Position numbers and translations under genes: made by a program. 43,161 bases of DNA from Lewinellaceae bacterium (GTDB lineage Bacteria; Bacteroidota; Bacteroidia; Chitinophagales; Saprospiraceae), in assembly GCA_016711435.1 (NCBI GenBank), contig JADJSY010000047.1, forward strand, positions 1 through 43,161, read 5' to 3'. How positions within the stretch are numbered: the first letter of the stretch is position 1; each line of letters begins with the position of its first letter. The notes beneath the pieces are model-generated. The model was not told where the DNA came from. It worked only from the letters and a program-made list of their open reading frames with translations, and did no database searches. Positions 7,597-16,598 of this stretch are shown here, one piece after another.

Positions 7597-9114
7597 TTAA
7601 CGAATCTTAATAGCGATAGAGCCGATATTACGGGCAGCAATGTCGCCGGGGCATTTGCACTTGATGTCGTCGAAGAAGTAAGCATCGCCTGGTTTGGCTT
7701 TGTTTACCATATCCGCCGCTTGTCCACCCCAGCGGGCGCCGCTGTTGCTGACAACAATCGGGTCCTGGCGTTTCGGGTAGTAGGTGAATTCAAAACCCAC
7801 CATATCGCATTTTGCATCGAAGTCGAAGTTCTCGAGCACGGCAGAAATACCGCCTTGCGCTTTGAACTCGCCGTTGCCCAACTGGCCGCCTTTGTATTTA
7901 CCAAGGCGTGGAGCGGGGTCAGGGATACGTTTTACACGATAGTTAAAGGTTTGGGATGCGCCGCCGCCGGAAACCGTCAGTTTTGCTTCGCCGGGTGTTG
8001 TAGCACGAACGTTGAACTTGCCGCCACCTTGTGCGCTAACAGTAACGCCGCTGGCAGAAACGCGTACATCGTTGGAGGAAACGCCGGCAGCGGAAACGCT
8101 GATCGGGTTGTCAACACCAATGTAGAACACGTTCATTTTGTCGAGCGATACGGCTACGGAACGTTGACCAACTTCGTATTTGAAGTCTTTAGAGAAATTC
8201 TCGGTTTGGCCGGTCAGCGGGTTTTTTACGTTAATACTTACTTTAAAAGTACGTTCGCCAACGCCACTGGTGGAGGTTTCGTAACGTGCGATACCATCTT
8301 TCAACGGAAGGTTGCTGCCACCAACATTAATGCTGATGTTATCCGCAGAAGAACTAAACGCGCTGAGGAATACATCAGCAACATATCTGTCACCTGAGAT
8401 GACATAACTCTTCTCGGCAGAGACGGCAGGCGTAAACCGGTCGAATTTGATGTCTTCTCCGCCTACTTTTTTAGCGCAGAAGTTCAGAATTGCTGTTGCA
8501 GAGTTTTTGGCATCCGACTGCATTTTACCCAGAATCGGGAAAACGGCAGCCACCGGCATTTGTTTGAACTTAAACTCCGGCCAGTTTTTAGAAGGCGAAT
8601 TAGCGGGTAATTCTTCCACCATCAGGGGAAGCGCCGTTTCCACACTTTTATCATTATCGGCGAGTGCAAGCAGTTTTTGGCGGGTCTCGTTGATTTTGTC
8701 TTCGATCTCCTTACCCTTGTTCTCATTGATAAAATAACGGGTGGTCACGTCTTTATTGCGAATATCCATCGGAATGGTAGGGTCATTTTTGGAAGGACCT
8801 TTTCCGAGATCGAACACCTCTTTGCGGATGGTTTCAATATAAGCAGTAAATTCGTTGGCTACGTTTTGAGCCTCTTTAGCGTTTTTACGGTACTTCTCGT
8901 TGCTTTCGTTGCGGTATGCATCTGCCTGCTTGTCTATGCTGGCCATCAGTTGGTCGTTGTTGTTTTCAACGATGGTACGGCTGGATTTCAGGCCCTTATC
9001 GAGCGAGAAGAAAGCATTCATTACCTCGGCAGATACGTTGAGTGCCAGCAGCGCGGTCAACACCAGATACATCAGGTTGATCATTAATTGCCGCGGCTCC
9101 TTTGGTATTGACAT
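7597..9114 (-). CDS. gldM: gliding motility / type IX secretion protein GldM (PorM)
   Basis: GldM is the long periplasmic arm of the GldLM proton-driven motor that couples the inner membrane to the GldKN ring. The 505-residue product begins MSIPKEPRQLMINLMYL (conserved Arg8) with a single N-terminal helix (LVLTALLALNVSAEVMNAFF), then a helical first periplasmic domain (about 40-200) and beta-rich domains to the C-terminus KCPGDIAARNIGSIAIKIR. Length and order are typical. It lies 55 bases after gldL on the same strand. Confidence 0.96.
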   Translation of the reverse strand: MSIPKEPRQLMINLMYLVLTALLALNVSAEVMNAFFSLDKGLKSSRTIVENNNDQLMASIDKQADAYRNESNEKYRKNAKEAQNVANEFTAYIETIRKEVFDLGKGPSKNDPTIPMDIRNKDVTTRYFINENKGKEIEDKINETRQKLLALADNDKSVETALPLMVEELPANSPSKNWPEFKFKQMPVAAVFPILGKMQSDAKNSATAILNFCAKKVGGEDIKFDRFTPAVSAEKSYVISGDRYVADVFLSAFSSSADNISINVGGSNLPLKDGIARYETSTSGVGERTFKVSINVKNPLTGQTENFSKDFKYEVGQRSVAVSLDKMNVFYIGVDNPISVSAAGVSSNDVRVSASGVTVSAQGGGKFNVRATTPGEAKLTVSGGGASQTFNYRVKRIPDPAPRLGKYKGGQLGNGEFKAQGGISAVLENFDFDAKCDMVGFEFTYYPKRQDPIVVSNSGARWGGQAADMVNKAKPGDAYFFDDIKCKCPGDIAARNIGSIAIKIR

Positions 9115-9169
9115 AAGTCTTTACTTTTTGATTGTGAAATAGGAAATGGACATCAAAAATGCGCGAAAA

Positions 9170-9760
9170 TTATTGACGACCGATGTTGGCCATTGCAGCC
9201 AGCATATTGCCGTAAACAGTATTCAAGGAACCGAGATTCTTGTTCAGAGCACCCAGTTGATCTTTGTATGATTTTACATCTTCGGCAGACTTAGCCATGT
9301 CGGACATAGCCTCGTTCATCTTGGTGTAGAAGTTGCTCATGCTTTTGATTTGCTCCTGTGTACCGGAGAAATCAACTTCCTGCAACGATTTCAGTGCGCT
9401 CATGCTTTTCGACATGGATTGCAATTCGGTCAGCATACCGCCCAACTGGCGTTCTACCACGTCGCCGTGCAATGGAACAATATCAGGGTTACTTGCAGCG
9501 CCGGCAGTCAATGGTTGCAGGCGTGCATCGTAGTCGTCGAGACCCGGGTACAGTTTGTGCCAGTAGTAGTCCGGTTCTGGTCCGAGAATACCCAGCATCA
9601 AAAAGATGATGGCTTCCATGGAAAGACCGAAGATGAGGAATTCAGAGGCATACTCCCAGCTTTCGAGTTTGAAAAGCGCGCCAATCAGAACGATAGCGGC
9701 GCCGACGCCGATGAGCAGATTTTTGAAATACTTGAATGACTTTGATTTGACGAAACTCAT
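9170..9760 (-). CDS. gldL: gliding motility / type IX secretion motor protein GldL (PorL)
   Basis: GldL is the inner membrane stator-like subunit of the GldLM motor. Two N-terminal helices are visible (LLIGVGAAIVLIGALFKL, about 15-32; FLIFGLSMEAIIFLMLGILG, about 41-60). Glu49 in the second helix matches in position the membrane glutamate reported as important for proton-driven function in the Flavobacterium protein. The remainder (about 100-196) is a predicted cytoplasmic coiled coil. 196 residues is slightly short but normal. A separate promoter and a 310-base gap split gldLMN from gldK. Confidence 0.95.
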   Translation of the reverse strand: MSFVKSKSFKYFKNLLIGVGAAIVLIGALFKLESWEYASEFLIFGLSMEAIIFLMLGILGPEPDYYWHKLYPGLDDYDARLQPLTAGAASNPDIVPLHGDVVERQLGGMLTELQSMSKSMSALKSLQEVDFSGTQEQIKSMSNFYTKMNEAMSDMAKSAEDVKSYKDQLGALNKNLGSLNTVYGNMLAAMANIGRQ

Positions 9761-9827
9761 TGTTTTTAAAACTTTTTAGCAGATGACAAAAAGGTTCAGA
9801 ATTGTTAAGGCTTTGGCGAAAACGCCG

Positions 9828-9835
9828 CAAAAGTA
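9828..9835 (-). promoter_or_regulatory. -7 element upstream of gldL
   Basis: TACTTTTG on the - strand matches TAnnTTTG, about 68 bases before the gldL ATG. The matching upstream element is weak (TTCG about 21 bases further up). It suggests that gldLMN can be transcribed independently of gldK. Confidence 0.45.
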
Positions 9836-9973
9836 GCAATCAATCATTAACTTATCCGAAGAAAATTTTGCTTGAAAAAATAGATACCTCCATAATTGTC
9901 TGCTGTTGGCAGATTTCAAGAGGAGTATGTCAGGCGAACGCCATTTATCAAACTTTTATGAGGAGGGAGAAGG

Positions 9974-10067
9974 GCGTTTTTCGTGTTTGGTGTTTCGTGT
10001 TTGGTGTTTCGGTTGCGTATGAACGGTCGCTATATCCGAAACACCAAACACGAAAAACGAAAAACGC
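9974..10067. repeat. GTGTTTGGTGTTTCG-word inverted repeat after gldK
   Basis: Arms 9974-10012 and 10036-10067 are inverted complements built from GTGTTTGGTGTTTCG and CGTTTTTCG words. It begins only a few bases after the gldK stop (10071), G/T strand first on the gldK sense strand. Its word is shared with repeats at 17424-17604 and 30509-30833. The rest of the gap, 9836-9973, is AT-rich without other clear signals. Confidence 0.82.
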
Positions 10068-10070
10068 AAA

Positions 10071-11327
10071 TTAGAAGTCGTTGATAGAGCGACCGAGGAA
10101 GGTCAGCACGCAACGGAATCCAATGTAACTTTTGGTTGTATCCTGATATTCCCAGGAGCGGGTACCAGTTTGCATAAAGAATGCAACATCTTTCCAGGAG
10201 CCTCCGCGAATAACTTTGCGTTTGGCGGTTTTGGGATCGTCTTCTTTGGCGTCTACCCGAATATCGGAGTTCAGGTCATGAACGAAGGAGTAAGCATTTT
10301 CGAAGTATGCCGTTTCTGTCCATTCAGCCACGTTGCCGGCCATGCAATACAGGCCGTAGTCGTTGGGGTAGTAACCGTCGGCTTTCACAGTGTACAAACC
10401 TCCGTCTTCAGCGTAGTTACCGCGACCGGGTTTGAAGTTGGCCAGCAGGCAACCTTTTGCATTGCGGGTGTAATAAGCGCCCCATGGATAGGGTGATTCT
10501 GCGCGGCCGCCGCGAGCAGCGTATTCCCATTCAAACTCTGTCGGGAGGCGGAAATCTTCCGTATTGACATCGCCGTCGGAATACATATCCCAGACTTTGC
10601 CGCGCCAGTAGCAGAATGCCTTTGCCATTTTCCAGTTTACCCCGACCACAGGGTAATCGTCGAATGCAGGGTGCCAGAAGTAGTTACGTGTCATCGGCTC
10701 ATTATAGGAATAAGCGAAATCGCGAATCCAGCTGAGCGTATCGGGATAAACCCGCACTTTTTCCTTGTGGATGTGGCTGGTACGGTTGCTGTTGCGATCG
10801 TGCGCAGCGCGCTGCCAGTCGTACCACTGGTATTCAAACACTAATTTGCTGACGTCTAATTCTTTACGGCCGGCAAAACGTTCGTTGCCCTGGTAGTAAA
10901 GGTCTTGCAATTCTTCAGCGTTGTCTTCCCAATCGACATCCTCTTCCCAATCGACTAAGGGTTTGTCGCTGTCGCCATCGTCTTCGATCACGTGCTGGAG
11001 GGTTTCGTGTGCCAGCGAGTCGGATACCCATTTGACGAATTGACGGTATTCATTGTTGGTGATCTCCGTGTCGTCCATAAAGAAGCCCTGAATAGAGATG
11101 GACTTCGGACGCGCGACGAGAGATTTGCTCAGGTCTTCGTCACCGGAGCCGATGTGAAGCGTACCGGAAGGTACGTACACCATACCGTAAGGATTAACGC
11201 CGCTCCATTTCGGGCGACTGGTGACGCCGACCAGTTGACCGCTTTCTTTCCGGCCGCATGATGCGACCGCAGCCGCGAAGAAGATCAAAAGCAGAAGAGA
11301 TTTCTGTAGTTTTTTCATGTTAAACAC
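10071..11327 (-). CDS. gldK: gliding motility / type IX secretion lipoprotein GldK (PorK)
   Basis: GldK is an outer membrane lipoprotein with a formylglycine-generating-enzyme-like (SUMF1) fold that builds the periplasmic ring with GldN. The product has a lipoprotein signal (LLLLIFFAAAVASC, lipid Cys24), the SUMF1 start VPSGTLHIGSGDED, FFMDDTEITNNEYRQFVKW, PVVGVNWKMAKAFCYWRGK, RLPTEFEWEYAARGG, the loop YGLYCMAGNVAEWTE and the end VIRGGSWKD...GFRCV. It is used structurally; catalysis is not expected. 418 residues is near the family norm. It is followed by an inverted repeat and not directly by gldL. Confidence 0.95.
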   Translation of the reverse strand: MFNMKKLQKSLLLLIFFAAAVASCGRKESGQLVGVTSRPKWSGVNPYGMVYVPSGTLHIGSGDEDLSKSLVARPKSISIQGFFMDDTEITNNEYRQFVKWVSDSLAHETLQHVIEDDGDSDKPLVDWEEDVDWEDNAEELQDLYYQGNERFAGRKELDVSKLVFEYQWYDWQRAAHDRNSNRTSHIHKEKVRVYPDTLSWIRDFAYSYNEPMTRNYFWHPAFDDYPVVGVNWKMAKAFCYWRGKVWDMYSDGDVNTEDFRLPTEFEWEYAARGGRAESPYPWGAYYTRNAKGCLLANFKPGRGNYAEDGGLYTVKADGYYPNDYGLYCMAGNVAEWTETAYFENAYSFVHDLNSDIRVDAKEDDPKTAKRKVIRGGSWKDVAFFMQTGTRSWEYQDTTKSYIGFRCVLTFLGRSINDF

Positions 11328-11370
11328 CCGTGTTTCCTACTTTAATTGTTGTTTCTGGAAAAAGTGGTCG

Positions 11371-11402
11371 TAAAGGTAGAAGTTTAAATTCTATGCGAAA
11401 AA
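11371..11402 (-). promoter_or_regulatory. probable gldK promoter
   Basis: On the - strand a T5 run (11398-11402), 19 bases, then TACCTTTA (11371-11378) approximates TTG-N19-TAnnTTTG, about 43 bases before the gldK ATG. The gap 11403-11595 between porP and gldK is AT-rich with no other feature recognised. Confidence 0.4.
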
Positions 11403-11595
11403 GTTTTCCAAATAAAATTGGCTGAAATGCGTCAGCGAGACTCTAAAAGCAACAGACAAACGTCTTTTTAACTTTTCATTGTATTCAAGCCATTTTTTTT
11501 TATTGTCTTTCGCCAAATCGACGGGCAAAAATACTTCTTAACTGGGTTTTCCGTGCATCAATTGATAAATTTACAAATACGATGCCGAATTTTTT

Positions 11596-12579
11596 TCAAA
11601 GACGCTCAAAAGAAGCGGGGTTGTAAATTACCGGAGGTAATTTACCTGCCCCGATCTGCTTGTTCAGGTTATACCGGATGAGCAATTCGTGGCTTCCCCG
11701 ATTGGCGACATTCAACGCTGAAAGTGGAATATCGAATGCGTATGCCAATATGGTTTTTTCGTTGAGTTTAACGCCTGCCAAAATTACGGCAGCATCTTTT
11801 GAGGTTTTTGTAAAGCCCCTAAACGATGCGCCGGCAAAGATATTTTCCCGCCAGCGCGCCACAAGCGAAATTTCTGATTGTGTCTCTGCGATGTCAGTTT
11901 TAACCAGCAAAGCGGGCCGAAGCGTCAGGTCGTCACTGATGTCAAACGAATATGCTAACGATCCATTGTAATGTGAAATTGTTTGCAGCCTGAAAGTTCC
12001 GTTTGTCGTGGTCGACCGGAGCGCAGGAGCGTAAACCGGCTGCATGGCCACTCCGATTTCCAACTTATTTAATTGGGCAAAAACGCCGATTTCAAAAATC
12101 GGTATACCGGCCCGCACGGTTCCTTCCGACAACAGTACGTCGTTGTGGCTGAAGACGGGTTCTACATAGGTGCCTTCCGGTGCGCGCAGTTTGCTTCCGT
12201 CGAGCGCGTATTGCAAATAGCCGCCGCTGACGCCGAGAGAAAGCAAACTATTCCGGCCCAATTCCATCTGGTAATTATAACTCACTACAGCCTGCGTCAC
12301 TGCGTGGGCGCCGATCACATCATTGTCTACCCGCAGGCCCACGCCGCTGCTGATCACATACAGCGGCATGTGTGCATTGATGTGTTGCGTTACCGGGGCG
12401 CCTTTCAAACCCGACCATTGCTGGCGGTATACGCCGTTGATGATCAGGGAGTTTTCCAGGCCTGCATTGGCGGGGTTGTAGGCGTACGGATTGAGCATAT
12501 ACAAGCTATACTGCGGCGCTTGTTGTGCGACAGACCAACCGGATACAAACAATAATATAAATGTAATGGTCTTTCTCAT
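11596..12579 (-). CDS. porP: type IX secretion system membrane protein PorP/SprF
   Basis: Outer membrane beta-barrel of the PorP/SprF family, which anchors or helps secrete type IX cargo. The 327-residue product has a signal peptide (ITFILLFVSGWSVAQ) followed by the strongly conserved YSLYMLNPYAYNPANAG and QQWSGLKGAPVTQ segments and alternating strands to the end. It lies directly upstream of gldK on the same strand with a 268-base gap holding a promoter, a common arrangement in this phylum. 7-nt repeats lie right before its ATG. Confidence 0.93.
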   Translation of the reverse strand: MRKTITFILLFVSGWSVAQQAPQYSLYMLNPYAYNPANAGLENSLIINGVYRQQWSGLKGAPVTQHINAHMPLYVISSGVGLRVDNDVIGAHAVTQAVVSYNYQMELGRNSLLSLGVSGGYLQYALDGSKLRAPEGTYVEPVFSHNDVLLSEGTVRAGIPIFEIGVFAQLNKLEIGVAMQPVYAPALRSTTTNGTFRLQTISHYNGSLAYSFDISDDLTLRPALLVKTDIAETQSEISLVARWRENIFAGASFRGFTKTSKDAAVILAGVKLNEKTILAYAFDIPLSALNVANRGSHELLIRYNLNKQIGAGKLPPVIYNPASFERL

Positions 12580-12581
12580 AG

Positions 12582-12617
12582 GTAGTTATCTGTTATTAGT
12601 TATTGGTGATGGGTGTC
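12582..12617. repeat. degenerate 7-nt repeat in the porP leader
   Basis: Units TAGTTAT, CTGTTAT, TAGTTAT, TGGTGAT with a 7-base period, ending 3 bases before the porP start codon (sense strand words AATAAC). It is followed on the + strand by an A-run and a TAATTTTACAC...ACTTATG string similar to 6368 and 26740. Confidence 0.7.
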
Positions 12618-12690
12618 CACAAACAACCAAAAAAAAAAAAAAACAAACTAATTTTACACCCTACTTATGGGTATCTTTTATCTAATTGTC

Positions 12691-12832
12691 AAAGAGTTGA
12701 TGAAGGTTTATAAGGGTTGATGAGGGTTTATAAAGGTTGATGAGGGTTGATATTCATTCACTCGAAAAGGATGGAATATTAACCCTCATCAGAACCATAT
12801 AACCCCTCATCAACCCCCTTATAAACCTCATC
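12691..12832. repeat. GTTGATGAGGGTTTATAA-word inverted repeat spanning the end of the YyaL gene
   Basis: + strand G-rich words (12693-12750: GTTGATGAGGGTTTATAAGG and variants) are complemented by C-rich words at 12779-12832 (CCCTCATCAACC, TTATAAACC). The C-rich arm is the last about 18 codons of the YyaL-like gene, so the protein tail is written in repeat words. On that gene's sense strand the G-strand comes first. Confidence 0.82.
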
Positions 12833-14917
12833 AATTTGTGCCCAAAAATCATCCAAACCGGTCACTGGACGCTGACAACTGAAATCCCGACAAACATAAA
12901 TCAAAGCATCGGTATCTCCCGCTACCTTTTCGGCCAATAAGGGCAATTCGTCTGTAATTTGTTCAGAAGCGGCAATAACACTGTTTGGAAGGAAGAAACC
13001 CTGTATCGCCGCCGCTTTTCCGAATGCATTTTTTCCCAGCACGGCTATCTCATGATACGGATGCACTTCCATCATCATGGCCAAAGCCCAGCGCTCGAAC
13101 GAACGCGGATACTTCCGGATGGCGTCTTCCACACGCAGGAGCATCTCCCGCGCCATCTCCCGCCAGTCGGTTCTCCCCAGTAAAATGCCCAGCCTTTGCA
13201 GGTTGTGTACCATCGTGCTGTTCCCGGAAGGTGTGGCATTGTCCTGCAAATCTTTTTTGCGTAAAACAATATCCGTCTGGTCGCTGCCCGTAAAATAAAA
13301 AAGGCCCGTCGTCGAATCGTAGAAATAACTCAAAACAAGGCGGGTATATTTTTCGGCCTGCCGTAAATAGTTGAGGTCGAAGGTCGTTTCATAGAGATCA
13401 ATGAGCGCTGCAATCAAAAAAGCGTAATCTTCGAGGAATGCGTCGTACTGTGCATGGCCGTCTTTCCAGGTATGCAGCAAGGCGCCATCCGTTGCGCCGG
13501 GTTTTGCAAATTTCTCAAGTAAGAAATCCATATTGCGCGCGGCAGTCCGGCGATACGCATCATGGCCCAATGCCTTGTACGCAGCAATATGAGCGGAGCA
13601 CATCAGAGCGTTCCAGCCGAGCAATATTTTATCGTCCAGACCCGGCCAGATGCGCTGCGAGCGAACGGCGAACAGTTTTTCGCGGCAGTGCTGCAAACGT
13701 GTTTTGAGTTCCGTAACGCCTATATTATTAGCGCTCCCAAACGCTTCGTAGCCGGATGGCCGCCAAATAATATTCTTTTCCTCCCAGTTGCCCGCTTCAG
13801 TTACTCCGTAAAAGGCGCAAAACAGCTCCGATTCCGGGCCGAGTATTTGTTCGATTTCAGCCTGCTCCCACACATAAAACTTACCTTCCACACCCTCCGA
13901 ATCCGCATCCTGCGCCGAATAAAATCCGCCGGCCGGGTGCGTCATTTCCGCTGCTACGTAGCGGAGGGTTTCTTCGATGGTTTCCCGGTACAAACCGGCC
14001 CTTGCTGCGGCTTCCGCCGAATGATCTGCATTTTCCTGCGCCCATTTACAGGCTTCAGAAATGACCGAAATCAGCAGCGCATTGTCGTACAGCATTTTCT
14101 CAAAATGCGGAACCAGCCATGCCCTGTCTGTGGCGTATCGCGCAAAACCGCCGCCAATCTGGTCATAAATACCGCCGTGGATCATTTTGTCTAACGATAA
14201 CAAGGCGTGTTCTATGGCCTCGGGCCGGCGGCTGAAATAATGGTAATTCAGTAAAAAATGGATGGCCATGGTGGCCGGGAATTTGGGCGCGCCGCCAAAA
14301 CCGCCTTCGAGTGGATCGAAGTCCTGTTTCAGGCGGTTAAAAATGGCGTCCAGATCGTACTGCTGAAAGGAGACCGTTCGAAGGTCTTCGGGCGCATCCG
14401 CGTTTTTGATAAACAAACCATCGTTGCGTTCGATATGCCGCATCAGGTTTTCAGCCTGATCTATGGCTTTTTGCGGTTCTTTTTGCCAGATATTGCTGAG
14501 GTGCTGCAACAGTTGTATCCAGGAAGGCCTGTTAAATGCCGGACGGGGCGGAAAATACGTGCCCGCATAAAAAGGTTTGCCTTCCGGGGTGAGAAAACAA
14601 TTGAGGGGCCAGCCGCCGCCGCCGGTGAGTATCTGGCAAGCCTCCATATAAATGGCGTCCACATCAGGACGTTCTTCCCGGTCCACTTTGATGTTGACAA
14701 AGTGCTCGTTCATAAACTGCGCAATGTCCTCATTTTCAAATGATTCACGTTCCATCACATGGCACCAGTGGCAGGTAGAATACCCGATGCTTACCAAAAT
14801 GGGTTTTTTTTCGGCCCTGGCGCGTTCAAAAGCTTCCGGTTTCCAGGCATACCAGTGTACCGGGTTGTGCGCGTGTTGCAGCAGGTATGGAGAGCGTTCG
14901 TATTGGAGATTGTTCAA
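12779..14917 (-). CDS. YyaL / SPATA20-type thioredoxin-domain protein (DUF255)
   Basis: The 712-residue protein starts with a thioredoxin-like DUF255 domain (LQYERSPYLLQHAHNPVHW, then the redox-type motif STCHWCHVMERESFEN, then VDREERPDVD and GGGGWPLNCFLTPEGKPF), followed by an (alpha/alpha)6 barrel-like region (GGFGGAPKFPATMAIHFLL, IGGGFARYATDRAWLVPHFE, KMLYDNALL, DADSEGVEGKFYVW). Homologues occur in all domains (bacterial YyaL, human SPATA20); their reaction is not established. Length is full. The tail VYKGVDEGLYGSDEG is encoded by an inverted repeat and is probably not part of the conserved fold. Confidence 0.9.
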   Translation of the reverse strand: MNNLQYERSPYLLQHAHNPVHWYAWKPEAFERARAEKKPILVSIGYSTCHWCHVMERESFENEDIAQFMNEHFVNIKVDREERPDVDAIYMEACQILTGGGGWPLNCFLTPEGKPFYAGTYFPPRPAFNRPSWIQLLQHLSNIWQKEPQKAIDQAENLMRHIERNDGLFIKNADAPEDLRTVSFQQYDLDAIFNRLKQDFDPLEGGFGGAPKFPATMAIHFLLNYHYFSRRPEAIEHALLSLDKMIHGGIYDQIGGGFARYATDRAWLVPHFEKMLYDNALLISVISEACKWAQENADHSAEAAARAGLYRETIEETLRYVAAEMTHPAGGFYSAQDADSEGVEGKFYVWEQAEIEQILGPESELFCAFYGVTEAGNWEEKNIIWRPSGYEAFGSANNIGVTELKTRLQHCREKLFAVRSQRIWPGLDDKILLGWNALMCSAHIAAYKALGHDAYRRTAARNMDFLLEKFAKPGATDGALLHTWKDGHAQYDAFLEDYAFLIAALIDLYETTFDLNYLRQAEKYTRLVLSYFYDSTTGLFYFTGSDQTDIVLRKKDLQDNATPSGNSTMVHNLQRLGILLGRTDWREMAREMLLRVEDAIRKYPRSFERWALAMMMEVHPYHEIAVLGKNAFGKAAAIQGFFLPNSVIAASEQITDELPLLAEKVAGDTDALIYVCRDFSCQRPVTGLDDFWAQIDEVYKGVDEGLYGSDEG

Positions 14918-14921
14918 AAGT

Positions 14922-14957
14922 AGTTATTAGTTATTAGTTATCTGTTATTGGTTATCA
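14922..14957. repeat. degenerate 7-nt repeat before the YyaL gene
   Basis: Units AGTTATT, AGTTATT, AGTTATC, TGTTATT, GGTTATC with a 7-base period, beginning about 12 bases upstream of the YyaL ATG on the - strand. Confidence 0.75.
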
Positions 14958-15033
14958 GGAATTTACAAAGAATTTGGTCAAAATAACCAGTAATTTCCAA
15001 TGTAAGACACTTGCGTAAAACCGGACGTTCAGG

Positions 15034-15199
15034 GCTGGTTAGCAAAGGGGCAGCGCCCCGGTAATATTTGTAGCATTTTCCAGTTAACCCAGGAATGGAG
15101 GGGCAGCGCCCCGGTAATATTACCGGGGCGCTGCCCCTCCAACCATATTCATCATTTCATTCTACAAATATCATCGGGGCGCTGCCCCTTTTGTTAGCC
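15034..15199. repeat. nested GC-rich palindromes (GGGGCAGCGCCCC element)
   Basis: Four copies of the 13-mer GGGGCAGCGCCCC or its complement occur, at 15047, 15100, 15125 and 15175. The inner pair forms a perfect 44-base palindrome (15097-15140, centre TAATATTA). The outer pair forms 40-base near-perfect arms (15034-15074 and 15160-15199: GGCT..TTAGCAAA and TTTTGTTAGCC). It has the look of a small non-autonomous inverted-repeat element or a strong hairpin; no coding sequence is inside. Confidence 0.85.
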
Positions 15200-15276
15200 G
15201 GTTCCGGATGCGAAGCCATAGATTACGGCATCAAACCTGCCCCCAGGTTCCAAAGGTATAGCTTACGGAACTCAAT

Positions 15277-15310
15277 AAAAAAAGTCTGCCCTGCATTGCG
15301 CAGAGCAGAC
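15277..15310 (-). terminator. intrinsic terminator of htrA
   Basis: On the - strand an 11-base stem GTCTGCTCTGC (one mismatch), loop GCAAT, then TTTTTTT. It lies about 137 bases after the htrA stop, beyond the repeat at 15362-15441. Confidence 0.78.
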
Positions 15311-15361
15311 ACATCAAAACAAAACGAAAAACCAACTTTTATTTTACCAGACGGTTTTGTG

Positions 15362-15441
15362 GGTTTGATATTGGGATATTAAGATATTGGGATATTGTTA
15401 CCCAAGCCATTGATTATCAATAAAATATCCCAATATCAAAC
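15362..15441. repeat. GATATTGGGATATT-word inverted repeat after htrA
   Basis: + strand words GATATTGGGATATTAAG (15366-15397) are complemented by AATATCCCAATATC (15425-15438). On the htrA sense strand the G-strand word comes first and starts about 10 bases after the stop. It uses the same word as the ccmC repeat at 3541-3657. Confidence 0.78.
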
Positions 15442-15446
15442 TCAAC

Positions 15447-16598
15447 TCAACCGTCGCTTTTTGTTTTTAGTCGTACCGGAATCACCCGGGCTTTGCCGTC
15501 GCGTATGACCGACACATCCACTGTTTCACCCACTTTAGAACGACCGATATACTCCATAAGTTCTGAGGTGGTTGTCACATTTTTGCCATTTACTTGCGTA
15601 ATGATATCTTTTTGCAGAATCCCGGCCAGCGCGGCAGAACCTTGAAGGTCTGCCACTTCCACCACTGCAACGCCTTTTGCGTATTCGATATTGAGTTCGC
15701 GGGCGACATTGGAATCCATGGTGGCAATATTCACACCGAGGTAAGCGCGTTTGAAGGTGCCATATTTGATCAGGTCGTCGGCAATCCGTTTGACCAGGTT
15801 GACCGGAATGGCGAAGGAATAACCGGCAAACACACCCGTCGGGGTTGCAATGGCGGAATTGATACCAATCAGCCGGCCCTCCACATCTACCAGGGCGCCG
15901 CCGGAATTACCCGGATTGACGGCAGCATCGGTTTGAATAAACGATTCGATGGCGCGCCCGCCTTTAATAATGTCGATGTCCCGCGCTTTTGCGCTGATGA
16001 TGCCCGCTGTAACGGTGGAAGTCAGGTCGAACGGGTTGCCGACTGCCAGCACCCATTCACCAACTTTTACGTCGTCGGAATTGCCGATTTCTATAGCCGG
16101 CAGGTCTCTAGAATCAATTTTTATCACGGCCATATCGGTGCTTTCGTCGCGACCCACCAGCCGCGCCTTGAACTCGCGGTTGTCGTGCAGGGTCACTTGA
16201 AATTCGTCGGCAAATTCCACCACGTGGTTATTGGTCAGGATATAACCGTCTTCGGTATAAATAACACCGGAACCGGTACCGGAACGAGGCTGTTGTTCGT
16301 ACTGAAAGCGCTGTCCGAAGAAATATTGAAACGGATCAACAGACCGTTGATTGCGTTGGCGCTGCACCGCCGCTTCCCTGCTTTCCGTAGCTTTGATATG
16401 CACGACGGCATCCATCGAACGCTCCGCTGCTTTTGTAAAATCAAAAGGAACCGGCGCGCCGCCATAATTCGCCTGGCGGGCATAAGAAGTTGTTTCAGGA
16501 ATTTGAACGACCTGTGGTTTTTCGAGCAATTTTGCTGCACCAAGTGTCATCAGGCCACCGGCAGCGCCAGCAAGAAGTGTGGACCAAAATTTATTCAT
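15447..16598 (-). CDS. htrA: HtrA/Deg-family serine protease with one PDZ domain
   Basis: Periplasmic ATP-independent quality-control protease. The 383-residue product has an N-terminal membrane anchor or signal segment (FWSTLLAGAAGGLMTLGAAK), a trypsin-like domain with triad His125 (LTNNHVV), Asp155 (DESTDMAVIK) and Ser232 (NPGNSGGAL), and one PDZ domain (about 285-378, with RAYLGVNIA and GILQKDIITQVNGK). Many DegP/HtrA proteins have two PDZ domains and about 450-500 residues, so this is the one-PDZ, DegS-like size class; the ORF is intact. It has its own terminator; the upstream gap of 176 bases to the divergent HD gene has no promoter that I could assign firmly. Confidence 0.93.
   Translation of the reverse strand: MNKFWSTLLAGAAGGLMTLGAAKLLEKPQVVQIPETTSYARQANYGGAPVPFDFTKAAERSMDAVVHIKATESREAAVQRQRNQRSVDPFQYFFGQRFQYEQQPRSGTGSGVIYTEDGYILTNNHVVEFADEFQVTLHDNREFKARLVGRDESTDMAVIKIDSRDLPAIEIGNSDDVKVGEWVLAVGNPFDLTSTVTAGIISAKARDIDIIKGGRAIESFIQTDAAVNPGNSGGALVDVEGRLIGINSAIATPTGVFAGYSFAIPVNLVKRIADDLIKYGTFKRAYLGVNIATMDSNVARELNIEYAKGVAVVEVADLQGSAALAGILQKDIITQVNGKNVTTTSELMEYIGRSKVGETVDVSVIRDGKARVIPVRLKTKSDG

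Noticed and set aside
7576..8397. + strand frame opposite gldM
   Set aside because: GldM is unambiguous on the - strand; the antisense protein is Phe/Ala/Asn-biased and matches nothing.
15034..15199. Insertion sequence
   Set aside because: No transposase frame is inside or next to the palindromes; at most a non-autonomous element.
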